Made by a program: the position numbers and the translations under genes
NCBI RefSeq assembly: GCF_014066305.1
Contig: NW_023501037.1
Span: forward strand, 1,674,501-1,738,500
Direction of reading: 5' to 3'
DNA: 64,000 nt
From: Letharia columbiana
Taxonomy: Eukaryota; Ascomycota; Lecanoromycetes; Lecanorales; Parmeliaceae
Notes under the pieces: model-generated
Databases searched by the model: none
What the model was told of the DNA's origin: nothing
The model's input: only the letters and a program-made list of their open reading frames with translations
Shown: positions 47,501 to 62,861 of the stretch, piece by piece
Layout: every line of letters begins with the position of its first letter
How positions within the stretch are numbered: the stretch's first letter is position 1

Positions 47501-50500
47501 GATTATAAGCTTAAACTCTATTCGATAACTATTTTAATTATTTTATAATTTATCTACTATTTATTATAGCTACGACTACTTTTAATATATTTATTATATT
47601 AATATTTATTAAATAATAATAGTTATAATCGCGGAGAATCTCTTTTATTAATCTTCGTAATATAAGTATTTTCTATTTTAAGATAGTTATTTAAATTAAA
47701 TAATATATATTAAATATACTTTTAATTAAAAGAGTAGAAATAGCGAGTAAGGGGGGCTATATCGAAATTATTAATATATTAATATATTATATTAATAATT
47801 TAGCGTATAAACTCTCTTATTATTTTTTATATAAGATAATTTAAAGCGAGTTAAGATATATTATATTTAATTATATAATATCGAAGCTATTATACGCCGT
47901 AATAGAATATTATATATCTATACTTTTTCGTTATATAGCCGCTATAATCGCTAGAATATTATTAATTTTCTTATATTAAATAAAATACGCTAAAAATAAG
48001 AGACGATATATTCTTATTCTTATATTTCGCTATATTAAAAGCTAATAATAAGCGATTAGACTCTAATATTTTATTATATAATTTTTATAATAAGAGTTAA
48101 AATCTAGTTTAAGATAACGATATAACGTTAAAAGAGAAAATAATCTATATCTCGTATACTTAATATATTAATATATAAAGGAAAATTATTTTTTATCGTA
48201 GTAATCGAAAAGTAATTATTCTCTATATCTATATAAATAAGATAATCTCATAAAGAAGCTTTAGTTAATTTTAATAAGCGAGCGAAGTAAAATTATAAGT
48301 AATCTCATATTTAATCTTAATTAATTTTTTTAATAGAAGAGTTAATTAATAGAAGATATTATATTATAAATATAATAAAAGATAATTAAGATAATCGCGA
48401 TAATAGTATAAGAAATAGAATTTAATTAAATCCCCCCTTAAGTATAAAGAGTGACGATTTTTTATAAAGATTTTATATACTTATATTATATTTCCCTCTA
48501 GTATTTATAAATTAAAGTTTATCTTTTTAAAATATTATTAATTACGTTATAGATTATAATATAAGATTTCTTTTTAAATAACGCTTTAAGTTATATCAAG
48601 TTAACCTTAAAGCTTAATAGAATTTTCTCTATACGTTTTAAATAATTATAAATATTTTAAATATAAATAGTATCGATAGCGAGTATACTTTAATTTCTCG
48701 CGTTAATTCTATTATTATATCGAGTTAATTTATCTTTAAATTATTATTAGAGTTAATCTTAAATAAAGAGCTCTTCGAGTTTAAAGCGAAGTTAATTTTA
48801 TCGATATCGCTTATTCTATTTATTTTATTAAGCTTTATTATATCGTAAACTTTATTCTTAAATTTAAGCTTTTATTAAAGCTTTCCTCTATTAAGTTTTA
48901 AAAATTAGATTAATTCTTTATAAATAGTATTATATCTAAATATATCGATATTAAGCTTTTAATTAATTTAAGCTAATTTTATTAAATTTTTATACTTAAA
49001 AACGCTTTTAATTATTATAAATAAAAGCGAGATATATAAGATTTCTTTATATTATTAGATCTTTAATATTATATTAAAATTGATATCGTTTAATTAATCT
49101 CTTATCTAGCGATTATTATAAGAATAATAATAAATTAGCGATTTATAAGAGATATTCTTAAAGCTATTATCGACGTAGATATTATAATATAAATTAAAGT
49201 ATATTATAAACTCTATATTATAATAAAGACTCGCTATAAGAATAACTCGCGTAATCTTATTAAAAACTATATTAACGCTATAATTATTTAAAAGAACTTA
49301 AAAAAATATAAGCCCCGTGAATTAGATATCCTTAGTTTTATTATTTAGAGATTAAAGTTTTTTACTCTTATTATTTACGAAAATAAGCTATAAATCTATA
49401 TTAACTAATTCGTAAGTCTATTATAAAAGATTAATAGCTTATCTAAGAAATATCCCTTTATTATTAATAAGAATTAAAAAATTTATTATTTTTATAAAAA
49501 TCTAGATAATTAATATACTTAATATCGCGAGATCTATAATTAAAATTATAACTCTTATAATAAAGATAAATCTTTTAAATTTACGTTAATTTATACTAGA
49601 ATATAATAGCTTAATATTATCTCTAATTCTACTATCTTCGCTAAGTTCTTTAATACTTATATAATAACTATTTATATCGAAATAAATATTTATATCTTTA
49701 TTTCTATAGCGTCTTTATTAATTAAATATCGTATTTAAGATAATATTAATTCTAGTAACTTTTATATCTAGATATAAATTTATAAATATTATATTATTTA
49801 TAATAAGAATTTTTATTTTATTAAGAAGTATTTCGAATAGTTAAAATATAAGCGCGTTTATAAAGAATCTTAAATCTCTAGAAATAGAGATTGCGATAGT
49901 TATAGTAATCGAGATAAAAGAGATAATTAAAAAAGCGATAATATTAATATCGAATTTAAATTTAAAAAATTTAAAAAAAAAAAAATTAATTTTTTAATAT
50001 TAAGATAGCTATTATAATTATCTAATCTATAATAATACGCTATTTTATTATTTATATCGCTATTATATTTATCGCTAATTCTTAAATCTTAAATAATAAA
50101 ATCTATAAATCTTTTAAAATTAAATTCTTAAATAAAGTTTTTATTATTATACTTTTTATTATAGCGATAATATCTTCTCTCTAACTTTATAATTATATAT
50201 ATACTTAATATATTACTTATAATTTCTTAATCTTTAAGATTTTCTCTAGATTTTAAGAATCTTATTTTATTAATAAATTCGTCGACGATAATTATATAGC
50301 TTTTAATTTTAATAATATTAATCTTAAATATAAGATAAAGAATATTAAGTGTATTTAAATTTTTAATAATATTTAATATATATCTAGATATAACTTTAAT
50401 CTTATTTTTAAGAAATAATTAGAGAAATAATAATACTCGCTTTCTTTTATTTTCGACGATTTTTTTATAGAAAAATAGTAGTTTTTCTTTAAATCTATTT

Positions 50501-52595
50501 AGAGCTATTTCTATACGCTTAATATTTAAAAGAATATCCCTCTAGCTTTAATCGTTATTAATAAAGAAATTCCCGCTTATAATAAGTCTTTTATTAAGTT
50601 TATAAAGCTCTTTAATTAATAAAAGTCTTAAATTAACGAAGATATTTTATATATATAATATACTTGTATAAATTATTTAGATACTTAGAATATTAAGAAA
50701 ATAACTAAAATATACACCGAAATAGATCTCTTTAAACCTTCTTTTAACGATATTTATAAGTTATATTTTATAATTAGTCTTAAGATAAAGCTCTATAAAC
50801 GCTATATTATTTTTAAGAGATAAAAGAATAATTTAATTTATATCGATCTTTAGAGATTATTTAATATTTTTTATAATAACTATATATTTATAATTATCTT
50901 TCTAAATAATTTCACTCTACGCTTCGACGTCTATCTTCTATTAAATAAATCTAATAAGTTTATTCTTATTATATTTAAGTTTTTCCTCGATAATATAAAA
51001 TATAATAATTATCGTTATACTCGTCTTCGCTTTAATTATAATATAAAATATTAGAATTATAAAATAAAAGTCTTTTATTTATTTAAAGAAATCGTCTAGA
51101 AAGATATTATATTAAGAAATCTCTAAATAAATAATAAGTTTAAATGATTAAGCGCTATTATTTAGCGTAAAGCTAGCGTAATATTTAAAGAGAGCGGTCT
51201 ATTATAGAAGTATTAAATTAAGTTTATTTATATTAAGAATTATTTACGTAATTATTAATTCGTAATTAAATAAGATATTACTTCTTTTAAGATTTATATT
51301 AATTCTTCTCTTAATATTTCTTATCTATATATTGTTAAATAAATAGATTTCTATTAGATTATATTTAAAATTATTAATTAAAAGAAATATTAAGATTATA
51401 TAATTAAGAAATAACTTATAAACTATTAAGATTATTTCTATTATATACTCTTAAATAATAATAAAATTACTATTATTTTAAATATTAAATAATTCGATAA
51501 TATCTCTTCTAAATCTATATTCTTTATTTTAAAAGAGAATATACGCGATAATATTAAAATAATAATCTATCGTAATAATCGTCGGTTTATTAAAATTATT
51601 AATTATCTTAAAAATTATCTTTTCTCTTTATCTATAGTTTTAGAGAAGAATTATTAAAAGAGATAAGTAATTTTCGTTAAAGATAAAGTTAATAATTTAT
51701 TTAATTTTATTTAAATTTTTAAAAAGACTTAGCTAGTAGCTCTAGCTAACTTAGAATCTTTAAAAAGATAATTATCTAATATACTTAATAATAAAACTCT
51801 CTCTATAATCTTTATAATAATATCTTTTAGATCTATTACTCGCTTTATAAATAATTATAATCTAATTCTAGCGATAAATCGCTTATTCGATATCTTAAGA
51901 GTATATAAAAAACTCTCTTTAGATCCCCTAGCGCTATTAATAAAAAATTTCTCTTTTAAATCTTATAAATCTTAAATCTATAAGAAGGCTATATCGAACT
52001 CTTATTATAAGATATATTAGAAAATTATTATAGAGAAAGAAGTTAACTCGCTTATTATTAATAAAACTTAAATTCTAATAAATCTTTTATTAAATATATA
52101 TATTTTAAAAGATTAATAAGTTTATAAGCTTAAGCGTAATCTTATAAGAGAGATTATATAATATAAAGCTCGCTAGATTATTCGCGATTTTAAATAATAA
52201 AAAGAAATTAACTTTAATAAAATCTTTATCTTTATTATTAAATTTATAAATTATAAAGTAATCTTTATATTAATAACTATTTTAAATTAAGAGCTTAAGT
52301 AAATAAATATTAAAATTATCTTTTTATATAGCGATATTAAGAAGATAATTTATATTACTTAATCTATTAGTTTTAAAATTAAAGATTAAAAGAATAAGAT
52401 ATATAAGCTTATTAAAGTACTTTATAATCTAAAGTAATTTCTTAAAATTTAATATAATACTCTTATAATCTATTTAAAAAAATTAAGTTTTAAATTTATT
52501 ACTATTAATCTCTCTATATTTATTAATAATATTATTATTATCGCTATTTATATAAATAATATTCTATTTATAAATCTCGATAGTAGCGATTAAGT
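47350..52595 (+). mobile_element. Copia-8, 5' LTR to reverse transcriptase
   Basis: 5' LTR 47350-47500 and PBS GATTATAAGCTT, then gag, integrase (NNKFK*LSAII* near 51140) and reverse transcriptase. The last includes ELK*INIKIIFL near 52280 (from DLExHQMDVKTAFL) and YINNILF at 52549-52569 (from YVDDILF). The pol sequence differs from Copia-2, so this is a separate subfamily with a similar LTR. The match stops near 52590 and no 3' LTR is seen. Confidence 0.8.
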
Positions 52596-54154
52596 AATAA
52601 TTAAATATCGATTAATTAGCGATTATATAATAGTTAAATAGTTGAATAAGTAGCTAAATAACGATTAAATAGGTAAATTAAATAGCTAGTTTATAAGTTT
52701 ATTATTTTAAAGCTTTTAATCGTAGATTAATCGTTAAGAAACTTATATCGTCTCTTTTAAAATTATTAGTAATTAAATAATCTTAATAATATTTTTAGTT
52801 ATTCGCTTATTAAAGAATAAATAAAAATAATTATTTAATAAGCGAATAATTATCTTTATCTTTATATAATTAATTATAATTATGTAATTTATCGTAGTAT
52901 TTATATCGTATATTAATATTATAATCTCTTATAATTTCTCTTATTATAGATAATTAATAACTTATTCGCTTTTATATATATATAAGTATATAATACTTTA
53001 TCGAAGCCTTTAATAATATAAGTAAACTTATCTATCGAGCTTTTATAAGTATATTACTTTTTATATATATTTTAAATAATACGATTTATCTAATTAGTTT
53101 AATTTATTAAAAATATTAATTATATAAATAATATTATAATATAAAGTTAATAATTTATATATATACTAATTTATCTATTTCTATATATTAAAATAATTAT
53201 ATTTAATATTAAATTATTTTTAATATTTCTTAAATCGTCTTAATATAATTTTATTATAATATATATAATAAAAAAAGCGTATTTCTTTTAATAATAGATA
53301 TATATAAAATATTATAATTATTTGATTTTTCTAATATTAATCTATATATAATTATTAATATTATATATATATCGTTAATTAGTCTTATAAAAGACTTTAT
53401 TAACTTATTTAAGAAATATACGCTATATTATATTTATAAATTTATATAAATAATTCTATAATATTATTTTAAAGTAGTTATATTAAAATTTAATATATTA
53501 AAATTATTTTTATTTTTATAAATAATTATAAAGTATTAAATAAAGTTATATTATAAATTAAGTTTTATTAGATTAATTATTATCTTAATATAAAAGAATT
53601 TATTAAGTATAAATCTTTTAAGCGAGATCTATATTATAGTAATACTCGTTATTTTTTATAACGCTATAGAAGTCTTTTATATAATCTTTATCTAAATCTT
53701 ACTTATCGATTAAAAAAAGTTTTATATTAATATTATATATTAGTTATTAAATAATTTAAATATTTTTACTATATTTAAATAATTATAATTTTAAATATCT
53801 ATTAAACTTAATTATAATAACTATTATATTATATTTTTTATAAATAAATAATCTATTAAGTTTAATAGCGTTATAGTATTTATTATATCTTTAAAAACCC
53901 TAAGAGTAATTATTAATAATTACGATTATAAGAAAAATAGTATAAATAACTTATATTTTTTAATTCTATCGTTAAAATATTTAAATTTATAATTATCGTA
54001 TACTCTCTAATATTATTTATAAGATAAAGATTTATATAAATATTCTAAAAGCTTAAAAAGCTTCTCAAATTTATTACTATAAAAATTTCCTTTATTTTTT
54101 ATTTTTTCTTTTTTTTCTTTTTCTTAATCTTAATTAATTTAAACTTTAATATAT
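52596..54154. other. Unresolved AT-rich sequence with one perfect hairpin
   Basis: About 52590-52700 is made of degenerate GATTAAATA-like short repeats. A hairpin with perfect 14-bp arms TTATTCGCTTATTA (52799-52812 and 52836-52849) follows. No coding match found. Confidence 0.5.
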
Positions 54155-54558
54155 TAGTATATATATAAGCACTAATCTAATTTTAAATTGAATTTATATA
54201 TATAGTTAATTATAAATTCAAGTTCCCCCCCCCCTTTTTTTTATAAAAAAAAATTAATTCCCCCCCCCCTCCCCCCCCCTTTTTTAAAAAAAAAAAAAAA
54301 TTTTTTAAAAAAAAAAAAAAATTTTTTTTTTTTTTTAAAAAATTTAAAAATTTTTATTTTAAAAAAAAAAAAAAAAAAAAAATTTAAAAAAAAAAAAAAA
54401 AAAACTAAGTTTAGTCTTATAATTATTAAAGGGAAAAAGAACTTTTCTTTAAAGATCGATTATCAATTTTACTCGATAGCTCTATTAAAAAAAATTAATT
54501 TTTTTTTTTTTTTTTTTTTTTTATTTTTTTTTTTTTTTATTATTTTTTTTTTTTTTTT

Positions 54559-54596
<38 letters not shown>

Positions 54597-54600
54597 TATT
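54155..54600 (+). repeat. R1 repeat copy f, replaced in part by homopolymer runs
   Basis: R1 start (TTAGTATATATATAAG ... AATTCAAGTT) to 54224, then blocks of C, T and A runs to about 54404. An R1 middle segment (AAGTTTAGTCTTATAATTAT ... ACTCGATAGCTC) follows, then T runs to about 54590. The runs replace sequence known from other copies, so they are probably consensus errors. Confidence 0.65.
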
Positions 54601-57043
54601 ATTATTCTTATTAAAGTTATTAGACTTTTTATAATAAATATTATATATATAATTAGCTTCTAATAAGTTTTATATATATTTAAAATTTATTAATATAATA
54701 TAGTTAGCTTAATATATTTTTAATTATTAATAATAATATTAAATCGAGTAATAAGTTTAAATATTTATATAATAGTTTAAAATAGCGTTATTTTAAAGAT
54801 TATAATTTTTTTCGTAGTTTATAAAAATAAGAGATAAATTTATTTAATTATTATTTTATTATATAAAATTAATAGCGCTAATAAAGTAGCTTTATCTATC
54901 TTTAAAAATAATTATAATTAAATATAAAATATTAAACTTTAAATACGCTTTTATTTAGAAAAGAATAAAACTTCTAAAATATCTTAAAATAAATAATAGA
55001 TTTACGCTTAGTAAAAATCGTAGTTATTAAAAATCTTTAAAGAATTCTTTTTAAATCTTTTTACTTTAAATAAAGAGCGTTATAAACTTTAAATTAAATA
55101 AAATTTAAAAATAGTATTAGCTTTATAATTAGAGAGATATTAAATTATAAATTAATATTTTAAATAAACTTCTTAAATTTAATATTATTAAGATCTTTAA
55201 TAAATTCGCGTTATTAAATAATCTTTTAATAATATCTATTATTTTTTATAATATTAAAATTTATTTTTATTCTTTTATTTTTTAAATAATAGTAAATATA
55301 ATAATTTATAATAGCGATATATCTTATAAAGTTATTATTATTTATTTATTAAAGTATATTTTTAAGAAAGATTAAAATAAAAGTCTAAAATATATTTATA
55401 ACGTTATTAATTTTAAACTCTATCTTACGATTTAAATTTTATATAAATTTATAAAAGACTTTTATTATATTCTTAATATTAATATTATAAAATTTTAAAA
55501 ATAAAGTAAATATATTTATAAGTTTTCTATACTTCGCGTAGTCTAGATATATTAAAATAAGATAAAATACTTTAAATATATAATATATATTTTTATAAAT
55601 ATCGAAATTATTAATAAAGAGAAGATAGAGAAAATTAATAAAAGATTTTATAATAATAATTTTAAAATAATTATAATTAAAATATATTATTTTAAAATAA
55701 TTATAAATTAAATATAATTAATATAAAGATTATATAATAAATAAATTAAATTTAAATTTTTTTTAAATAAAATAACGATTATCTAAATAGATAATCTCTT
55801 TTTTATCTTTTTTAAAATTATAATTATAATAAATATTAAGATATTAAATAATAGATTATAAAGTTTATTCTAATAAAATATTCTTTATAAAAAAAAGTTT
55901 ATATTTATTATCTAGATTTAAATTGAAGTTATTAAAAATAAATATTTTATAATTTATAATTATTTATAAATATTATAATAATATATTTTATTATATCTTA
56001 TTAATAATCGCGATTAATAAATATTATATATTTAATATAATATAAAGATAAATAAATTTATATTAGATCTCTAGAAATAATAAATATTCTTTTTTAAATA
56101 TAATAAATTTTCTCTAATATTAATTAAATAGAAGATTTTTATATATATAATTATTAAAGCTTTATTAACTTATTTATATATTATATTATTTTAAAAAATA
56201 TTTTTTTATATAAATATATCGCTAATAGTATAATATATATAAGATTTAAGAGTTTATATTAATATTATTATATTTAATATTTAATACTTTATTATTATAT
56301 ATTCTTCTCTTATTATAATAATAATAGCTATTTCTTAATTATAATTATAAGAAATTTTTATAATAATTATAATAAGAGAATATATTAATAAATCTATCGC
56401 TTTAATATATCTAGCTTTAAAGAAAGAGTATATATATCTAATTTTAAGTTTTTATTTTTTTTCTTAATTATAAAGCTTTTTATTATTAAAGACTTTAATA
56501 ATTAAAAAATCTCTTATAGTCTTATATAGTCTACTCGCGATTTATTTAATTTCTTAAATTATAGATTTAATATTAAATATAATAATAAAAATAAAATATC
56601 TTTTCTATCTTATTAAATAATTATTTTAAATAACGAAATTAAAAAGAGAGTTAATAATTAAACTTAATAAAAAAGAATTAATAAAAATATTCACTTTAAA
56701 TTTTATAATTCTAAACTTAATAATAAAGAAGCTAATTATTTATTCTTATTACTAAAAATATTAAAATTTTTAAATAATTTAAAAAAGATAAATAATTAAG
56801 ATTCTTAAAATACTTTATTAACTTTTTTAATAGACTATATAATAATTAATATAATAATACTATATCTTAAAAAATTAAATATAATAAATAAATTCTTATT
56901 ATCTTTATTATCTAAATTCTTATTATTATCTATAACTATATATATCTATCTCTACTCTTATCTATATATCTCTTTATTAAAATTATAAAATAATAAATTA
57001 ATATTTATATCGTTATTTATCTATTTATTACTCTTATAATTAT

Positions 57044-57169
57044 TAGAGATTATAAATAAAAGTATTTTATTATAAAAGTCTTTATTAAACTATTTAAAGA
57101 AATCGCTAGAGATTATAAATAAAAGTATCTTATTATAAAAGCCTTTATTAGACTATTTAAAGAAATCTT
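57044..57169 (+). repeat. 63-bp tandem duplication
   Basis: TAGAGATTATAAATAAAAGT through TATTTAAAGAAATC occurs twice, 63 bp apart, with few differences. Confidence 0.8.
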
Positions 57170-60124
57170 AATTATCTTAAAAATATTTAATAGAAAAGTT
57201 ATTTATAGAAGTAAAGTTATTAATAGAAGAAAGATTATTAATAGAGAGAAGATTATCGAAAAAGCTAGTAAATATCTTATTATTAATTATATTATCGCGA
57301 ATATAATAAATAAAATTTAAATTTAAAGATAATAAAGATTAATTATTATTATTAATATTTTAATTAATTATTTATAATTAATTTATCTTATAAAATTAAG
57401 ATATTATTCTTTAATAGAGAATTAATAAAATAATTCTTAATAAATAATTCTAGATAAATATAAATTTATTAAAAAATTTTAAAGATTATAGAATTAAAAG
57501 ACGTAATTTTATTAAAGAGTTATAATTTTATTAAAGAGCTATATAAACTCTATAAGTAAGTCTTAATATATTTTAATAGATTATTAATAATAATAATATA
57601 TAATTTAAATTTATAATTTTTAATTAGATATTTAGTTATAATAGAAATATTAATTATTAATTTAAATAGATTATATAAATTATTAAACTTCTTAGATATA
57701 ATATTAAATAATATATATTATATTTTTAATATAGATTTCTTAAACTTAATTAATAGATTTATAAGTATAAAAAATTCTAATTAAACTTATATTTTTATAA
57801 TCGCTATATATATATATAATAAGAATTTAATATAATCTATATTAAAGTTATTAACTCTTTTTTTAAAGATTATTATAATAATCTTTAATTATTATTAAAA
57901 TATATAAATTATAATTATAGATCGTAGGAAAAAAAAAAGCCTCTCTATTAGAAGTTTTAAAGATATATTATAATTAAATAATTATTATATCTTTAATTAA
58001 AGATATCGTCGTAATATACTTTCTATTATAGACTTTATATTATAAACTTTTATATATTATTTATAAATAGAGAAATTAATAGAATAAAAGCTTTTAATAA
58101 AAGAGTTTAATATATCTAAAGAAGAATTTCCTCGCTCTTTCGCTATAATAGAATATATTAAAATATCTTATATAATAATAAGATATAAGACTTATCTTAC
58201 TTATTTTATTTTATTTAATTCGATTATATCTTATTATCTTCTTCTTTTTAAATATTTATTCTTTAAAATTAATAGTAACGTTTTCTATATTATCTTTATT
58301 ATTAAAGATTTATTAATTTAACTTCGCTATTATCTATAATATAGTCTTTTTAATATTTCTTTAAATTATTTAATTATTAAAATTATTAGTAATATAGTAT
58401 TTATATATTTATATTATTATATTTAAATTTTTTATATATATTACGCGTTTAAGAGCTTAAATCTAAATATTTAAATTATATATATATTTAATTATATAAA
58501 CTCTTTAATATATCTATTATAGATTTAGATTAGTTAATTTTATTATATATATTATAATTAGAATTTAAACTTAATTAATATATTTAATAAATATTATAAT
58601 AATAATATCGCGCTCTTCTATTTATTAATAAATATTAAAAATTATATAATTAATCGCGAGAAGTTAAAAGATTATAATAAGAAGTATTATAATAATTAAT
58701 AATTAATAGAAGATTAGAATTTTCTTTTAATCTCTTATAATTTATAATAAAATTAATATTTATAAAAAACTATTATAAAGAGATATTTATAAGAGATTAT
58801 TATAAAAGTTTATAGTAGAAAGTTTATTATATATTTATAGAAATAGTAAAGTATATATATATCTAGCTATAAATATTACGAAGTAAAGTATATAGCTTTA
58901 ATATATTCTTAAGTAATTTCTAAAGTAATAAATCTAGATTCTTTATACTCGATTTTATATAAATTATAAATTATTTAAGAAAGAAATACTTTTTATTAAA
59001 AGTTCTCTTTATATTAATTAATTTTAAATTTTAAATCTTATCTAGATTAGAGAGATTAATTTATATTATTAATAATAATAATTTACGCTATATTATTAGC
59101 GATTACTTTATTAATTTTATCTTTTCTTTAAAAATAAGAAGCTAGCTAATAAGTTTCTTCTCGAATTTAATATATTATTTTTACTCTTTCTTATTAAATA
59201 AATAATTAATAATAATAGTTTTAATACGCGATAGAGAATTAATAATCTTATAACTTATTTCGAAAGAAATTTAATTTTATAAGATATAGCGAATTACTAG
59301 CTTTTTCTATATCTTAACTATTTAAAAATCTTACTCGATAAAATCTATTTAATAAATAAGAATTTAATTTTTTATAGCGCGAATAATAAGTTATAGCTTA
59401 GTTACTATATACTTATTAAAAATAAAAAATAAATCTTTATTATCTCTAAAGTATATTTTTATAAATAATCTTTTTAACTATTACTTATTAATATTAAATA
59501 ATTTAATAAAAAATATATAATTTAATTAAATATTAATATTATTAAAAATAAAAATAGCGCTAATTATAATATAGCGTAAAGTATTTAATTATAATATCGA
59601 ATTAAAGATATTAATAGAGAGAGATTTTAATAGATAATATTTATCGTTAATTATTAAGTTAAAATAATTTTTTAAGCTTTTTTTTTAAAGAGTGTTTATT
59701 TAAAAGCGAATTTTATTAATCTTTATCTTCGATATAATTAATTTATTAATTTAATATTTTCGAATAGCTATAGAATTATAATAAATCGCGAATATCGTAT
59801 AGCTATTTATAATTATAACTCTAAAATACTACTTCTTTTTATCGAATAGCTTATATATATAATAAAGAGTTTTTATAATTATACGCTTATTTATAATAGA
59901 CTTCGAATATCGAGTATTTTTATAATATTTATATATTTCGAAGGCGTTTAAGATGATAAAATTAATAGCTTTAATTTATTATAATATAAGAATTTTAAAT
60001 ATTAAAATAAAAATTAGTTTTATAAGAGATTAATTTTTAATAGAAATATTTTTATAAAATTTTTAAAGTTAGATTAATAATTAGCGAAAGCTATATAAGT
60101 AAAAGTCTATCTATGAAAGCTTAT

Positions 60125-60188
60125 AGCGGAAAGTCTATAGTAAAAAGTTTATAATAGAAAGTCTATAATAGAAAGTCTATAATAGAAT
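60125..60188 (+). repeat. 14-bp tandem repeat, about 4.5 units
   Basis: Unit AATAGAAAGTCTAT; the first two units diverge (AGCGGAAAGTCTAT, AGTAAAAAGTTTAT). Confidence 0.8.
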
Positions 60189-62644
60189 ATATATATTAAT
60201 AGAAAGAGGTTTATCTATAAGAGATAGCTAATAATAATTTATATTTTTTCTAGATTAATATAGTTTATTAGAAAGTAGACTTATAAGTAAGATTGTAGAT
60301 AAAATTTAATAATTATTTTTATCGCTATTAACTATTAAAACTTAAGCTATTAAAATAGATTTATATTAGATATATAAAAGATAATCTTATTATCGTATTA
60401 AGGTATATAAAGTAGATAATATAAGTTCTTAAGATCTTCTCGCTAATAGTCTTTACTATCGAAGTATAACTATTACGCGTTAAATTCTATCGCTATTATA
60501 TTATTTTATAATTAATATTAAATAATATTTATTTTTTAATTACGCGTAATTTTATTAAATTAAATCTTCTAATTATAATCTATAATATAAGTAGTAATTT
60601 ATTTAATTAATTTAAGACTTTTCTTAAAAGCTCTTATATTATTACTCTTTCGAATTAACTTATCGATAAACTATACTTTCTAAAATCGCTTCTTAATATT
60701 AAACTTTCTAGCTCTATTCTCGATCGCTATTATTTAAATATTTATTAAAATCTTAATCTTAATATTATCTTTATTCTTCTTATTAATATTATAATTAAAC
60801 TTAAGCTTTTAATTATTTAACTATATAACTTTAATCTACTTATTAAATTATATTATCTTTTAATTATAAATAGTATTTAATAAAAAATTAGTAATAAGCC
60901 TAATTCGGGCGAGTCGCTTATTTTTAGAAGATAAAGATAATAAAAAAGTAAATTAAGAAGAGATTATAGAAGACTATAATAATATATTATCTTACTCGAA
61001 GTTAATATATCTATAAAAGAATACTTTCTAAAAATATTTATTAAATAAATATTTATCGAATAATTTAATAGATTTGAAGTTAAAGATTATAATATATTGC
61101 TAATTTATTATAGAGTGCTCGCTAAAGGCTATAATAGCTAAGTGCTTATTAAACGCTCTAACTTACTTTTTATAAAAGAGTTTTATATATCTTTTAATAA
61201 AAGGTATCTAGAGAAGATTTAATTATATTTCTTATATTTAATAAATAATTAAACTCTTAAATTAATTTACGTTAACGAAAGTTCTTTATTAAAGAATAAT
61301 CTCGAAGTACTTTTAATATTAATATAATAAATATTGTATATTACGTAGATATAATAATCTATTTAATCTTAATTAGATTTATTAGAATATAGAGTTAAAA
61401 ATTTATTAAACTCTAATTACTTTTTAATAAGTATATATTTCTTAACTATAATAAATTATAGCTCTCGTCTATAAGATTTATTTATATATTTTACAATTTT
61501 TTATTATAGTAGTATTTAGATATAAGCGTAGATTTCGAAGTATAGTCTAAATCGATTACTTTTAATAAAGCGTTTTATTTTATTTATATCTATAAATTCT
61601 AATTCTATACGAAGATCTTCGTACTTATAAAAAACTAGCTCTTTTTTATAAACTTTAATTAATAAGAATATTATTATAATTATAAAAGACTTTAGATATA
61701 GAATAATAGAATAAGCGAATTAATTTATAGAGTATTTATTTATCTATATAAGACTTCGATTAGATTAGATTATAGTCTCGTATAAGATAAGTTATAATAA
61801 TAATATTAAAGTAAGATAATTAAAAACTTATAAAATTAAGATTTTAAGAACTAATAGAATTTATTTTATATCTTTCTTATAAAGAGTAAATTTATAATTA
61901 AGATAAATATAGAAATTAAGTAACGCGTAAATAAGTAATAACTCTCGCTCTATATATATAAAGAGAGGTTTATAATTATATTTTTATAATTTTATAATAA
62001 TATTTAATTTAATCGATAGACTACTCTATAGTAATCTTCTATAGCGAGATCTATATTTTTAAATATATTATTATTTATTAATTTACTCGTTTTTCTTAAA
62101 TTGTGATTAGAACTGCGAGAATTAAAGAGAATATAAAGATATACTTATTTTATAAGGGAGATAGAGAGATTAGATAAGTTTTAGCGTTAAAGTCTATCGC
62201 GAATATTTAATTTAGCCTAGAAATACTTTAGATAACTTTTTTTATAACGAGATATATAATTTATTTAAATTTCTCTCTTCTCTAATTATTATAATTATAG
62301 AAATATTTTATTAATTATTTTTATAATAATAGATAAATTGATTATTTAACGTAGATTATAAATATTAAATTCTTAGCAATTTAAGTCTAGATCTAGAATA
62401 TATAATATTATATTTAAGAGATCTCTTATTTAAAATAGCGAGTTTAAAAATAAGCTAGCGAGGATTATATCTTAATATAATAAATATTAATATAAATAAT
62501 CTCTTAATAAGTCGAATATAAAAGAGATTAATAATATATTTTTATATAGTAGCTCTATTAAAGTAATATATTATCTAATACTTTTATAGCTCTAAACTAA
62601 TAATTTTCTTAAATTAAAAAATTTAATATCTAGGTTATATTATA

Positions 62645-62861
62645 GACTTTTAAGTATTTATATATAAAGCCTCTTATAACTACTATATAGTCTATATTAA
62701 AAACTTTAAAGATTTTACGTATAAAGTCTTTTATAGCTATTATATAGTCTATATTAAAGGCTTTAAAGATTTTACGCTTAAAGCCTATTATAGCTGCCAC
62801 GTAGCTTATATCAAAGACTTTTAAACCTTTATATATAAAGCCTACTATAGCTATTATTAAG
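62645..62861 (+). repeat. 58-bp tandem repeat, about 3.75 units
   Basis: Units begin at about 62645, 62703, 62761 and 62818, with ACTTTAAAGATTTTACG and TATAGCTATTATATAGTC as landmarks. The third unit keeps GCTGCCACGTAGC, less RIPped. Confidence 0.8.
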
